From an uncultured Alphaproteobacteria bacterium (GTDB lineage: Bacteria > Pseudomonadota > Alphaproteobacteria > UBA7985 > CAJQQZ01): a DNA stretch of 62,504 bases. The number at the start of each line of letters is the position of its first letter. Position 1 is the first letter of the stretch. The position numbers and the translations under genes are program-made. Of the stretch, positions 1 to 7,922 are shown one piece after another. The stretch lies in NCBI GenBank assembly GCA_905480575.1, contig CAJQQZ010000103.1:1-62504 (forward strand). The letters run 5' to 3'. A model generated the notes under the pieces. That model searched no databases and was not told the origin of the DNA. It saw only the letters and a program-made list of their open reading frames with translations.

Positions 1-14
1 CGTAGTTTCCTTTG

Positions 15-45
15 TTTGATGTTTTTGGTTTGCACCTACATCAAA
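15..45. repeat. imperfectly spaced inverted repeat
   Basis: TTTGATGT at 15-22 is matched by ACATCAAA at 38-45, leaving a 15-nt loop. It lies in the noncoding left edge of the window, downstream of the TPR gene that ends at 268. A second short hairpin follows at 59-74 (GGCTC/GAGCC, six-base loop). I see no gene in 1-267 and cannot tell what lies to the left. Confidence 0.4.
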
Positions 46-78
46 ACCGGAAACGGCTGGCTCCTTCAAGAGCCGAAC

Positions 79-108
79 GTAGTCCTTCCAGCTAGCTGGA
101 AGGACTAC
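79..108. repeat. 30-nt perfect palindrome
   Basis: Positions 79-108 equal their own reverse complement: GTAGTCCTTCCAGC, a central TA, then GCTGGAAGGACTAC. As RNA it would form a 13-bp stem with a CTAG loop on either strand. No T-run follows on either side, so it is not a classical intrinsic terminator. It could still stop or stabilise transcripts coming from the TPR gene. The stretch 109-267 shows no further structure or gene that I can support. Confidence 0.6.
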
Positions 109-267
109 TATGTCAGATTAAGTCGGAACTAATTCAAATGAGTTACGTTGGTAATAGAGAAATCTCCCTGCCAATTGGTAAACCGATGCCGCAGAAAGCT
201 CTGTCCCTTTGCCTGTCAATGGCTTTGACATACCACTTGGACAAGCATCGCCCTTGACGGTCTTCGT

Positions 268-1923
268 TTACGCGGCGCAGCAACAAGCCGATCTGACTTC
301 GAAGTCTGTAAGTGATTGAGCTTCATCTAGTTGGGGCTTTAGTTCGTTGGCCTCACTGAACTTTCCAAGAGCAATTAAGCAATCATAGGCACCTTTGAGC
401 GCCCAGATGTTTCTGGGGTGATGGCAACAGCGCGGAACAGATGGGTCCAGCCCAAGGTCGGCTTTGTTAACCTGCAATGCTTCCTCGAGTTGACCCTGTT
501 CTTGCAACAACGCCGCTAGGGCATGCCGCGGAGGATGCATCCAGTCCCATGGCTCGGAATAATTAAGCTTATCGCACAGCTGTACAGCGGTCCTCAAATG
601 CTCAAATCCGGTTTCAGTATTGCCCTTGTGATACTCAAATTCGCCAAGCATCATTTCTTTTGCAACCGTCAAGACGTCATCCGCTGTGTTGTTGCCGATG
701 GGGTGATCGGCTTCGAATTGCTCTATCCGGGCGAGGAACTCAGACTTCATGCCTTCGGCTTCTTCAATCCGTTTGAGAGCGGCATAAGAGATTGTTTTGG
801 CATAAACCAACATGGCATTGGTTGCTTTGTAGACGACATCGTCTTGCTCGAGCGGCAGATCAATAATCTCTTGCCACTTGCCAAAGCGAACGTAGCCATG
901 CACGTTCATCGCTCTATAGCTCTCTATCGCGCGTCCGAAGTATGGTTTGTCATCTTTCAGGACGTCAATTGTCAGAATTTCTTCCAATCGGTCTATGGCC
1001 TCTTTGGTGGCTTTCCAGTGTCCCATCAACATAGCCGCTGCCATCTTAATCTGAATGTCGTGGCTGCATGAAATAAGGTAGAACTCGCCATCGGGCGCTT
1101 GACTCAGGTAACGCCGATCCGCTTCAATTGCTGCATTGTTAGAACTGATAGCGGCGGCATAGTCGCCACAGAGCAGATCCAGATGAGAGGGCATATGAAC
1201 CAAATGGCCAGTGTCCGGCGCGTAGGTTCTAAGTTTGTTGGCGGCGGGATAGGCCTTGTGAGGTTCGCTCGACATCTCCATGACGTGAATGTAGAGGTGG
1301 GAGAGACCAGGGTGGCAATCAAGTCCGAGATCATCGACTAGGGTAAGGCCGTTTTCGATTACTTCTACGGCTTCAAGGGTGTCTGCGTTTTCTTTGGGCT
1401 CATTCGTAAAGACATCCCACAGATCCCAGGCGTTTTGGGTCATGAGGGCTTCAGCCGTGAGCGCCTGGACGTCTAGATCGTGGGCATGGACCTGGCCTAC
1501 TTTACGCATCGCTATAGCAAAGTTCTTTGTCCATAAGGCGTATTGATCTTCACTGTCGAAATCGGACTGAGGAAACTTCGCATCCAACGCAGTGACTAAA
1601 TCTTGCTCAACCTTGGTTAAAGATTGGAGCAGGGCTTTAGCGTTCGCAGTTGCTTCAAAGCAGCGTTTAAGAGCGGGACCGCGTTCTTCGTCGGCGTACC
1701 ATTCCCAGGGCTTGTTGTAGTAAGGACCGGTGGCGTAGGCAATTCCCCACCAAGCCATGGCGCATAAAGGATCTGCCTTTAAAGCTCTCTCATGACAGCG
1801 AATTGCTTCTTCATGATGAAAAGCGTAAGTCCAGATAAGGCCGCGGTTGAACCAAAGTGCCGCCTCAGGAGAGGCGGTCGTAACGTCGCGGCGGTAAGGT
1901 CCAAGATCAAAGTAGTCGGGCAT
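268..1923 (-). CDS. tetratricopeptide-repeat protein, 551 aa
   Basis: A predicted soluble protein rich in TPR-like helical pairs, without a signal peptide or membrane segment. A first repeat is clear at about residues 22-52 (NRGLIWTYAFHHEEAIRCHE). Further repeats near the C-terminus include HALAALLQEQGQLEEALQV and a last one ending in GKFSEANEL. TPR arrays are protein-binding scaffolds, so no enzymatic role can be assigned. The ATG is preceded by a GGGGGAA ribosome-binding sequence. The odd point is the C-terminus, which ends SACCCAA with three adjacent cysteines and suggests metal binding or thiol chemistry. The gene is transcribed alone, with a relic gene behind its start. Confidence 0.75.
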   Translation of the reverse strand: MPDYFDLGPYRRDVTTASPEAALWFNRGLIWTYAFHHEEAIRCHERALKADPLCAMAWWGIAYATGPYYNKPWEWYADEERGPALKRCFEATANAKALLQSLTKVEQDLVTALDAKFPQSDFDSEDQYALWTKNFAIAMRKVGQVHAHDLDVQALTAEALMTQNAWDLWDVFTNEPKENADTLEAVEVIENGLTLVDDLGLDCHPGLSHLYIHVMEMSSEPHKAYPAANKLRTYAPDTGHLVHMPSHLDLLCGDYAAAISSNNAAIEADRRYLSQAPDGEFYLISCSHDIQIKMAAAMLMGHWKATKEAIDRLEEILTIDVLKDDKPYFGRAIESYRAMNVHGYVRFGKWQEIIDLPLEQDDVVYKATNAMLVYAKTISYAALKRIEEAEGMKSEFLARIEQFEADHPIGNNTADDVLTVAKEMMLGEFEYHKGNTETGFEHLRTAVQLCDKLNYSEPWDWMHPPRHALAALLQEQGQLEEALQVNKADLGLDPSVPRCCHHPRNIWALKGAYDCLIALGKFSEANELKPQLDEAQSLTDFEVRSACCCAA

Positions 1924-1986
1924 TTTTCCCCCGAATGAAACCCGATCTCCTCTCTACTCCCGAATTTCAATGTTGGAAATGCTCAT

Positions 1987-2371
1987 TTACGCCAAATATG
2001 TGATTACCCCGTCGCATATAGTCAATGCGACCGACATCTGATCAATCTCATGGGGCGGTGTGGCTTCAAGATATCCGGATAACATTATGACGTCGGCAAA
2101 CATACCAGGCTTGAGTTTGCCTTTTTTGTCTTCGGCATATTCGGCGTAAGCTCCATCCGTCGTATAGGCGGCCAAGGTATCGTAGAGGGCTTGTCATTCT
2201 TCATGTGGAGATGAGTTTCAAGCCGAGTCTTTAGGCCGCCATGCTCATTTCTGATCTGGTCCAAAAGATCAAGTTGGTTGCCGGCTATAGCAACCGCCTT
2301 GGCATGCATGGCCTCTGGCTCATCGTCAAAACTTTAGCATTTCGGATGATGATGTCGGCTGTTGGCTGCAT
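1987..2371 (-). pseudogene. relic of a YtcJ-like amidohydrolase
   Basis: Three out-of-frame pieces in the right order look like one decayed amidohydrolase of the YtcJ type (normally over 500 aa). From the ATG at 2371 the frame reads MQPTADIIIRNAKVLT, a typical N-terminus. It shifts to a frame reading DEPEAMHAKAVAIAGNQ and runs on to about 2210. The last piece, ending at 1987, reads AYTTDGAYAEYAEDKKGKL and then KPGMFADVIML, a typical C-terminal fold. The metal-binding core is gone, so about three quarters of the gene has been deleted besides the frameshifts. Assignment rests on motif memory, not a search. Confidence 0.6.
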
Positions 2372-2416
2372 TGCTGGCTCTCTCGTTGAAGGGAGATACA
2401 GCAGGATCGTTAGTGT

Positions 2417-2767
2417 TTAGTCAAAACTGTCTTCCGCCAAGTATTTGCCCGCGACCCAGCCCTTTACGTTCAAATCAGAATCGAAAACCATACACCACCG
2501 TTGCGGTAGGTTGTTACGCTGGTAATCAGATAGGCGTTCCCAAATACCAGCGTTTAGGTAGGGCACACAAGTCAGATTGGTGAGATGTCTAGCGTCGGGG
2601 GGCAATTCGCCAATCTTGGCATACTTCGTTCCAGGCCCCATGCGAACGGAAAGAGTATCCCAGTTGGCTACTCCTGAAACGCGCCAGGCGTCGGGGCCGT
2701 CAGCCTCCGCCATGGCTAGCGTTGGTGACAGGGCAATGATTGCGGTCAAAGCAAATTTCTTAAACAT
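2417..2767 (-). CDS. secreted SH3-domain-like protein, 116 aa
   Basis: Residues 1-20 (MFKKFALTAIIALSPTLAMA) form a Sec signal peptide with an AMA cleavage site. The mature part reads as a bacterial SH3-type module: DTLSVRMGPGTKYAKIGELP near residues 37-56 and WCMVFDSDLNVKGWVAGKYL at the end, the usual pattern of these periplasmic domains. Two cysteines in the mature part could form a disulfide. An AGGAG sequence lies upstream of the ATG. SH3-like domains of this class bind peptidoglycan or protein partners. The neighbours give no functional clue. Confidence 0.7.
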   Translation of the reverse strand: MFKKFALTAIIALSPTLAMAEADGPDAWRVSGVANWDTLSVRMGPGTKYAKIGELPPDARHLTNLTCVPYLNAGIWERLSDYQRNNLPQRWCMVFDSDLNVKGWVAGKYLAEDSFD

Positions 2768-2856
2768 TAGATGATCTCCTCTTCTGAGGGCACTTTATCA
2801 TCGCTTTCTTAATAAAAGCTGAATAAGCGAAAACAACTCAATCTTGGGCGAGTCTT

Positions 2857-3513
2857 TTAAGCTTTCTCGATCATTGAAATCGCCGTTCTTGCGGCAACGA
2901 TAGGAGAGGTAAAAACGGGTAGTTCTTTCTCCATCAAGAGAGGAGCCGCAGCCAACATTGAGGCTTGAGCTAAGACGACAGGACCAGGATTCAGCATCTG
3001 TTCAACGTGATCGCAAACTTTTTCAGTGATTGACTCAGCGAATGCGATGATGTCACCGCTTTCAAAATGCGGCCAGGCTTCGTCGCACAAGAGCATTTCA
3101 AAGAAAGCGGGCTTGCCTTCCGCGGCAAAGGCCTCTTCCATCAGTTGTTCGGTTGCAGCAATCGTACTTTCCAAACAGACGACAACCAGAATTTTCCCCT
3201 GAGATTTGGCGGCTTCTTCCAACATTGGGCGGTCGATGCGAAAGACTTTCTTGTTGTCCTTGGCGACTAAGTCCGCAACAGGCCCGAGTGTAGAACAAGT
3301 ACAAATGACGACGTCATTGTTAGTGCTTGCGGAATTTAACTTTTCTTGGATCTTAGCGTTTAGTTCTTCGCTGATGCCTTTATCGCGAGCTTCGGCAAGC
3401 CACTCCTTTTCAACCATTTGGTCGAGCTTGATAGACGGTGCCATTGCGGTGAAGAGATGCTCAAACGTTTCTCTATGAACTTCAGCAGTGTGTAGCAGTG
3501 CAACAGAAGCCAT
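2857..3513 (-). CDS. Asp/Glu racemase-family protein, 218 aa
   Basis: An Asp/Glu/hydantoin racemase-fold protein that begins MASVALLHTAEVHRETF. The start is chosen because its ATG (3513-3511) overlaps the TGA of the upstream gene as ATGA, the usual sign of translational coupling. An in-frame start 78 nt further upstream would only add residues overlapping that gene. One candidate catalytic cysteine pair is in VVICTCSTLGP. The matching second-half motif reads GPVVLAQASML, with no cysteine, so the two-cysteine racemase mechanism is not obviously intact. It may be an isomerase or lyase of the superfamily, or a partner of its neighbour. The substrate is unknown. Confidence 0.65.
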   Translation of the reverse strand: MASVALLHTAEVHRETFEHLFTAMAPSIKLDQMVEKEWLAEARDKGISEELNAKIQEKLNSASTNNDVVICTCSTLGPVADLVAKDNKKVFRIDRPMLEEAAKSQGKILVVVCLESTIAATEQLMEEAFAAEGKPAFFEMLLCDEAWPHFESGDIIAFAESITEKVCDHVEQMLNPGPVVLAQASMLAAAPLLMEKELPVFTSPIVAARTAISMIEKA

Positions 3514-4310
3514 CAGTTCGCAATACCCAGACTGTAAAGCGATCCAAACGGCCGATGGTCTTCTATCCCTGCCAGACGCAGGCAATGCCAACCCAGGGCA
3601 TGGTTACTGGACGTAACGGGCTTACCCAGTTCCTGCTCGAGCTCTTCTACAACATCCAACAGGCGAACATTAGTGCAGGACACGAAAACGGCGTCGATAT
3701 CGCTTTCCTTGCCCAGATCAATAGCAGCCTGTTTCACTGAATCCAGTGTGATACGGGCGACATTGTTATCATCTTGTTCATTGAAAGAACCGAGAACGGG
3801 AACATTCAGACCGCGGTTTATAACGTAGTCTCTGATGCCCTGATTAACGGTGTCATGGTATGGGGTGAGGATTGCTACGTTCTTAGCACCAAAGGCCTTC
3901 ATGGCTGCTTGCATCGCTGTGATTGGCGTGGTGTAGGCTGCATTCGGTCTTGCTTTGTTAATGAGGCGGCCGACTTCTTCTTCGCCAATCACCATCGAAG
4001 CGGCTGTGCAACCATAGCCGACGACATTTAAGTCAACACCCGGGAGAATGAGGTCTGCCGTGGCCGTGATGCTTTCAGCCATGGCACCCAGAGTTTTTTC
4101 ATCGATATGGGATTCATTGAAAAGCCGTGCGCCATAGTATCCAACGCCCGGGATGTTGAAAGCTCGGCCCAACTCGTATTCAATCGTGTGATCTGTTGCC
4201 AGAGTTACCATGCCAATACGCGCACGACCGCCCACGCCTTCATCCAGTTGATAAGCCATATTCTGTTTGTTGATACGCAGGCCTAAACCGCCGTTTGTTG
4301 CTTGATCCAT
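3513..4310 (-). CDS. maleate isomerase / Asp-Glu racemase-like protein, 265 aa
   Basis: A member of the maleate isomerase / arylmalonate decarboxylase branch of the Asp/Glu racemase superfamily. Both catalytic-type cysteines are in the expected halves: GYGCTAASMVIGE in the first and VFVSCTNVR in the second. The length of 265 aa fits that branch. It is the first gene of a two-gene operon with the paralogue that overlaps its stop codon. Family members isomerise, racemise or decarboxylate small dicarboxylic acids. The substrate here is unknown, and nothing nearby encodes nicotinate degradation, where maleate isomerase usually sits. Confidence 0.75.
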   Translation of the reverse strand: MDQATNGGLGLRINKQNMAYQLDEGVGGRARIGMVTLATDHTIEYELGRAFNIPGVGYYGARLFNESHIDEKTLGAMAESITATADLILPGVDLNVVGYGCTAASMVIGEEEVGRLINKARPNAAYTTPITAMQAAMKAFGAKNVAILTPYHDTVNQGIRDYVINRGLNVPVLGSFNEQDDNNVARITLDSVKQAAIDLGKESDIDAVFVSCTNVRLLDVVEELEQELGKPVTSSNHALGWHCLRLAGIEDHRPFGSLYSLGIAN

Positions 4311-4483
4311 TTTACTCGTCCTTGGGTGGCACTAGAAAATGGAAGAAACAGCACTTTCCAGCCTGGGTCAATAGTTAAGCAATCTGATGCCTCTCTAAGA
4401 TGAATGGGTGCGAAGAATCGGGGAATTCAAAGCCGAAGTCTGTTTGAACTTGCTTTGCTCAAAAAACCAGCTTCATTGGTGCT

Positions 4484-6556
4484 ATGTTAGGTCTTAAGTG
4501 GATTGTTTTGGCGGTTTCTATCGGTATAGGGATGTACTTTTCCTTGCCCTCTGAGCCTTCCTCTTCAGATGTTATTGTCGGTTTGGCGATGGTTGCCATA
4601 ATATTGATCGGTGTGACCGTTGGGATAAAGCGCAAGCAGGCACCCTATCCAATGCTCAGCTACACGGTCAGGATCGCTGTTCAATTGATCCTATGCATAA
4701 CGATTGGTGTGACAGCGGCAAAAATCAGAACAGAGCTTAAAAGTACAGAGTTTTTCGACAGCAAAAGGAGAGCGGTTCTGGTCAGCGGGCAAGTTACCAA
4801 TATAGATCAGCGGAGGGATGGCCCGCGGGTCTTCGTATCTGACGCTCAGGTGTTGAGGGGAGGGCGTGAGAATTCTACCGGATTGATCAGAGTGAAATGG
4901 CGGATTGAACCCGTTCCCCAAATCGGTGATCGTGTTGAATTCAAGGGAGTTCTGAACAAACCTTCTGGTCCCTTGTTGCCAGGCGGGTTTGATTTTCAAC
5001 GCAACGCTTACTTTCAAGGGTTATCCGCATACGGCTACACCGTAGGGAAGACTCAGGAATTAACAGCGTCAGATGACGGACTACAAGAAAGGATCAGATT
5101 GTTCTGGGTCAGGCTTCGCCAGAAAGTCACGCTGGAACTGGATGAAAATCTAACAGGCCAGCCAGCAGCATTAGCGATAGCTCTGATCACCAACCAACGA
5201 CAAAGAATATCTGAGGAAAACCTGGAACTCTTTCGCAAATCAGGCTTGGCCCACCTCCTTGCTATTTCGGGCCTGCATGTTGGCCTGGTTGCAACGATGG
5301 TTTTCTTGGTGATCAGATATGGCCTGGCCCTTGTCCGCCCTGTAGCCTTGAGGTGGAAGACAAAGAAGTTAGCAGCAGCAATTGCAGTGTTCTTCTGCCT
5401 CATTTATGTTTTGCTAACAGGCGGGTCTATCCCAACACAACGGGCATTTATGATGACCTGTCTGGTACTGGGCGCAGTATTCTTAGATCGCAGGGCGCTT
5501 TCGGCGCGAGTTATCATGATAGCAGCCTTGGTTCTGTTACTTTGGTCGCCTGAAGTTCTCATGAGTGCTAGTTTTCAGATGTCGTTCGCAGCGGTAGGTG
5601 GATTGATCGTTGCATACGAACTCTTGGCCAAGTATCGTCAAAGGAACCTCTCTAGAAATGTCGCCAAGAAACGGAACGTTGCATCGGTTCCATTTGCAGC
5701 TCTGGCCAAAGTAGTTTTGTCCTCCATTATTGCGACACTCGCGACGGCACCTTTTGCGGCCTTTCACTTCAACCTGATTTCTTTGGGAGGCATAGTTGCA
5801 AATCTGATTGCTATTCCTGCCGCAGCTTTTGTGGTCATGCCTGCGGGGTTTCTGGGTCTTGTTTTGATGCCTGTTGGGTTAGAGGCGGCACCGCTTTGGG
5901 CTATGGAACAAGGGATGTTGGTAATTCTCGAAACCGCGAGAATGGCCGCGGACTTCCCAACGTTCCATCCCTTTGCTGCCCCAGCATCGACCGTGCTATT
6001 GGCAACTTTTGCCATTTCCTTCTTTCTCCTCCTTACTGCTGGCCGAGTTGTAACGGCTGTAGGTTTTGGAGCATTAGCCACAACAATCTGCGTTGGCGCG
6101 GTAAGTATGGTGCAACGCCCAGATATCCTGATTGGTCCAGATAATGAAGCCGTGGCCCTGTTCGATCGGGCGAGCGGCAATTTCCTCCAGGGGAAACAGC
6201 CAAGTGCATTTCTTAAGAGCTACTGGGAGCAGGCTTATGCCGTTGAGTTTCTAAGCGAGACCGAGGATAGGTTAGACGGTTATAAGTGTGACGCTAACGG
6301 CTGTCTGCTGAAGGAGGAGGATCGGTTGGTTGCTTTTCCCAAAACCTTCGATGCCCTTAGAGCCGATTGCGAAAAGAGTGATCTCATCATCACTACACTC
6401 TTTCTTCCAAAAGATTTTTGCAGGCGCACAGCGGCTCTAATAATTGACCAAAGAACCAGTACTCAATCAGGAGCGATTTCTATTCAATTCGGCGACGGAA
6501 AAATAGAAGTCAAAACAACGTCGCGAGAAAGAGGTGTACGTCCTTGGGTGCAGTGA
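4484..6556 (+). CDS. comEC: ComEC/Rec2 DNA-uptake channel protein, 690 aa
   Basis: A polytopic inner-membrane protein of the ComEC/Rec2 family, the channel thought to pass single-stranded DNA into the cytoplasm during transformation. An N-terminal soluble OB-like part (about residues 80-200) follows the first membrane helices. The competence core carries the hallmark HLLAISGLHVG near residue 255 and GGSIPTQRAFMMT near 315. The C-terminus (about 560-690) is short and lacks the HxHxDH motif of the metallo-beta-lactamase-like domain seen in Bacillus ComEC; short C-termini are common in alphaproteobacteria. The gene is convergent with lexA, the usual arrangement in this class. No clear Shine-Dalgarno precedes the ATG. 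Confidence 0.9.
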   Translation: MLGLKWIVLAVSIGIGMYFSLPSEPSSSDVIVGLAMVAIILIGVTVGIKRKQAPYPMLSYTVRIAVQLILCITIGVTAAKIRTELKSTEFFDSKRRAVLVSGQVTNIDQRRDGPRVFVSDAQVLRGGRENSTGLIRVKWRIEPVPQIGDRVEFKGVLNKPSGPLLPGGFDFQRNAYFQGLSAYGYTVGKTQELTASDDGLQERIRLFWVRLRQKVTLELDENLTGQPAALAIALITNQRQRISEENLELFRKSGLAHLLAISGLHVGLVATMVFLVIRYGLALVRPVALRWKTKKLAAAIAVFFCLIYVLLTGGSIPTQRAFMMTCLVLGAVFLDRRALSARVIMIAALVLLLWSPEVLMSASFQMSFAAVGGLIVAYELLAKYRQRNLSRNVAKKRNVASVPFAALAKVVLSSIIATLATAPFAAFHFNLISLGGIVANLIAIPAAAFVVMPAGFLGLVLMPVGLEAAPLWAMEQGMLVILETARMAADFPTFHPFAAPASTVLLATFAISFFLLLTAGRVVTAVGFGALATTICVGAVSMVQRPDILIGPDNEAVALFDRASGNFLQGKQPSAFLKSYWEQAYAVEFLSETEDRLDGYKCDANGCLLKEEDRLVAFPKTFDALRADCEKSDLIITTLFLPKDFCRRTAALIIDQRTSTQSGAISIQFGDGKIEVKTTSRERGVRPWVQ

Positions 6557-6584
6557 GATTCAATAAAAGAAATTTTGTTTAGGT

Positions 6585-7250
6585 CTAATATTTTCGCAAT
6601 AAACCGCTAAGTTTACCCTGAACCGAAACTCTGTCCGCAGAAAAAACTTTGTCCTCATAGGCAGCATTAGCGGCTTCAAGAGTAACAGAAGGGCCAGACT
6701 GTCTAAGGGTCTTCAATGTGACTTCTTCGTTATCGACAAGGGCAACGACGATTTCGCCGTTTCTTGCGGTGTTAGATCTTTCAATCAACACAGTGTCGCC
6801 ATCCAGAATGCCCGCTTCGATCATTGAGTCACCTTCGACTTCAAGAGCATAGTAGTCGCCCATTCCGAGCATGCCCACAGGTACATCAATAAAAGAACTT
6901 TCATTGGCTAAAGCTTCGATAGGTAAACCCGCTGCAATCTTACCATAAAGGGGCACAGAAGATTGATCATTGGCAGGAGGCTGGGTGGACTTACTGAAAT
7001 CAACAGATACAACATTATTTGCAGTGTCTCCAAATCCCTCAGGCATCTTCAAGATCTCAAGAGCACGGGCACGGTGAGGTAAGCGACGTATGAAACCCCG
7101 TTCTTCCAAACCGGTGATCAATCTGTGAATTCCAGACTTAGATTTCAAACCAAGTGCCTCTTTCATTTCATCAAATGAAGGAGGAATTCCTTGTGAGCCC
7201 AGGTGTTCGTGGATCAAAATGAGCAATTCTTTTTGTTTTCTTGTTAGCAA
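6585..7250 (-). CDS. lexA: LexA SOS repressor, 221 aa
   Basis: Repressor of the DNA-damage regulon. A winged-helix DNA-binding domain occupies residues 1-65 ([26 protein letters not shown]). The S24-type autoprotease domain follows, with the cleavage site AAG at 106-108, the nucleophile Ser142 in EGDSMIEAG and the general base Lys180 in VTLKTLRQ. The start is TTG, supported by a GGAGG sequence just upstream and by the conserved MLTRKQ beginning. A weak SOS-like direct repeat (GTTC, seven bases, GTTT) is at 7418-7432; only seven of its eight conserved bases fit the alphaproteobacterial box. Confidence 0.95.
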   Translation of the reverse strand: MLTRKQKELLILIHEHLGSQGIPPSFDEMKEALGLKSKSGIHRLITGLEERGFIRRLPHRARALEILKMPEGFGDTANNVVSVDFSKSTQPPANDQSSVPLYGKIAAGLPIEALANESSFIDVPVGMLGMGDYYALEVEGDSMIEAGILDGDTVLIERSNTARNGEIVVALVDNEEVTLKTLRQSGPSVTLEAANAAYEDKVFSADRVSVQGKLSGLLRKY

Positions 7251-7493
7251 TGGTGCCTCCTATGCTGCAGTAAACGCTATCGATTACCCAAAGTCATGTT
7301 CTCAGCCAAACCACCTAAAGGCAGTGCTTAGCCACTGGTGGGGGTTTATTCAGAATCACGAAACCTACAATATATAGTAGTTATATTTGTTGGTTTGTTC
7401 TGATTTATTCGTCTTTTGTTCTACGTTAGTTTCTTTTTCTGTCAACTGCTAAATTGTGTAGGGATAGGATGTTGCTTGATCATCAAAGATCGT

Positions 7494-7517
7494 TTGAGAA
7501 TGTCTCAATTTCTGAGA
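7494..7517. promoter_or_regulatory. overlapping inverted repeats, candidate operator
   Basis: TTGAGA-ATG-TCTCAA (7494-7508) is a perfect inverted repeat. Its right arm is reused in TCTCA-ATTTC-TGAGA (7503-7517). The element ends six bases before the -35 box of the uraH operon, so a repressor or activator bound there would control purine-degradation genes. A further palindrome, TTGATCATCAA, lies at 7476-7486. The rest of the 330-bp lexA-uraH gap (7251-7475) is AT-rich and shows only the weak SOS-like repeat noted under lexA. Confidence 0.45.
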
Positions 7518-7523
7518 TATTTT

Positions 7524-7551
7524 TTGAATAACCATTTTCTGTTAGTATAAG
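7524..7551 (+). promoter_or_regulatory. candidate sigma-70 promoter of the uraH-xdh operon
   Basis: TTGAAT at 7524-7529 and TATAAG at 7546-7551 are separated by 16 bp and lie 30 bp before the uraH start codon. The pair directly follows the palindromic candidate operator. Confidence 0.45.
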
Positions 7552-7580
7552 CGGTTAATGTCGAGATTTGGGAGTATTCG

Positions 7581-7922
7581 ATGGGCAGCCTTTCAACTCA
7601 TGTTTTGGACACGGCTTCAGGCCGTCCTGCGCAAGGTCTTCGAATTGAATTGTATAGGAACAATTCTCTTGTGAAAGAAGCAGTCACAAACGCGGATGGT
7701 CGATGTGACGCTCCGCTTTTGAATGAAGGAGAGTTCGAAAGCGGTTCCTATGAGCTTCGGTTCTATGCAGGTGACTATTTGCGTCAATCGGGCACAAAGT
7801 TGATGGAACCTGCTTTCCTTGATGTAATTCCCATAGTCTTTGGCATGGCGGAAGGCCAAGGGCACTATCATGTGCCTTTGCTTCTTTCTCCCTATGGCTA
7901 CTCAACCTACCGAGGCAGCTAG
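7581..7922 (+). CDS. uraH: 5-hydroxyisourate hydrolase, 113 aa
   Basis: Transthyretin-like enzyme that hydrolyses 5-hydroxyisourate, the first product of urate oxidation, to OHCU. The signature parts are present: [13 protein letters not shown] at the N-terminus with His7, the central [12 protein letters not shown], and the C-terminal tetrapeptide YRGS that closes the active site. The length matches the family and there is no signal peptide, so it is cytosolic. GGGAG precedes the ATG by six bases. It is the first gene of an operon, with xdhA starting at the next base after its stop. Confidence 0.95.
   Translation: MGSLSTHVLDTASGRPAQGLRIELYRNNSLVKEAVTNADGRCDAPLLNEGEFESGSYELRFYAGDYLRQSGTKLMEPAFLDVIPIVFGMAEGQGHYHVPLLLSPYGYSTYRGS

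Noticed and set aside
79-108. Reading the 30-base palindrome as an intrinsic terminator
   Set aside because: There is no T-run on either side.
7418-7432. SOS box for lexA (GTTC, seven bases, GTTT)
   Set aside because: Only seven of the eight conserved bases fit and it is 168 bases from the lexA start, so it is mentioned under lexA but not listed as a site.
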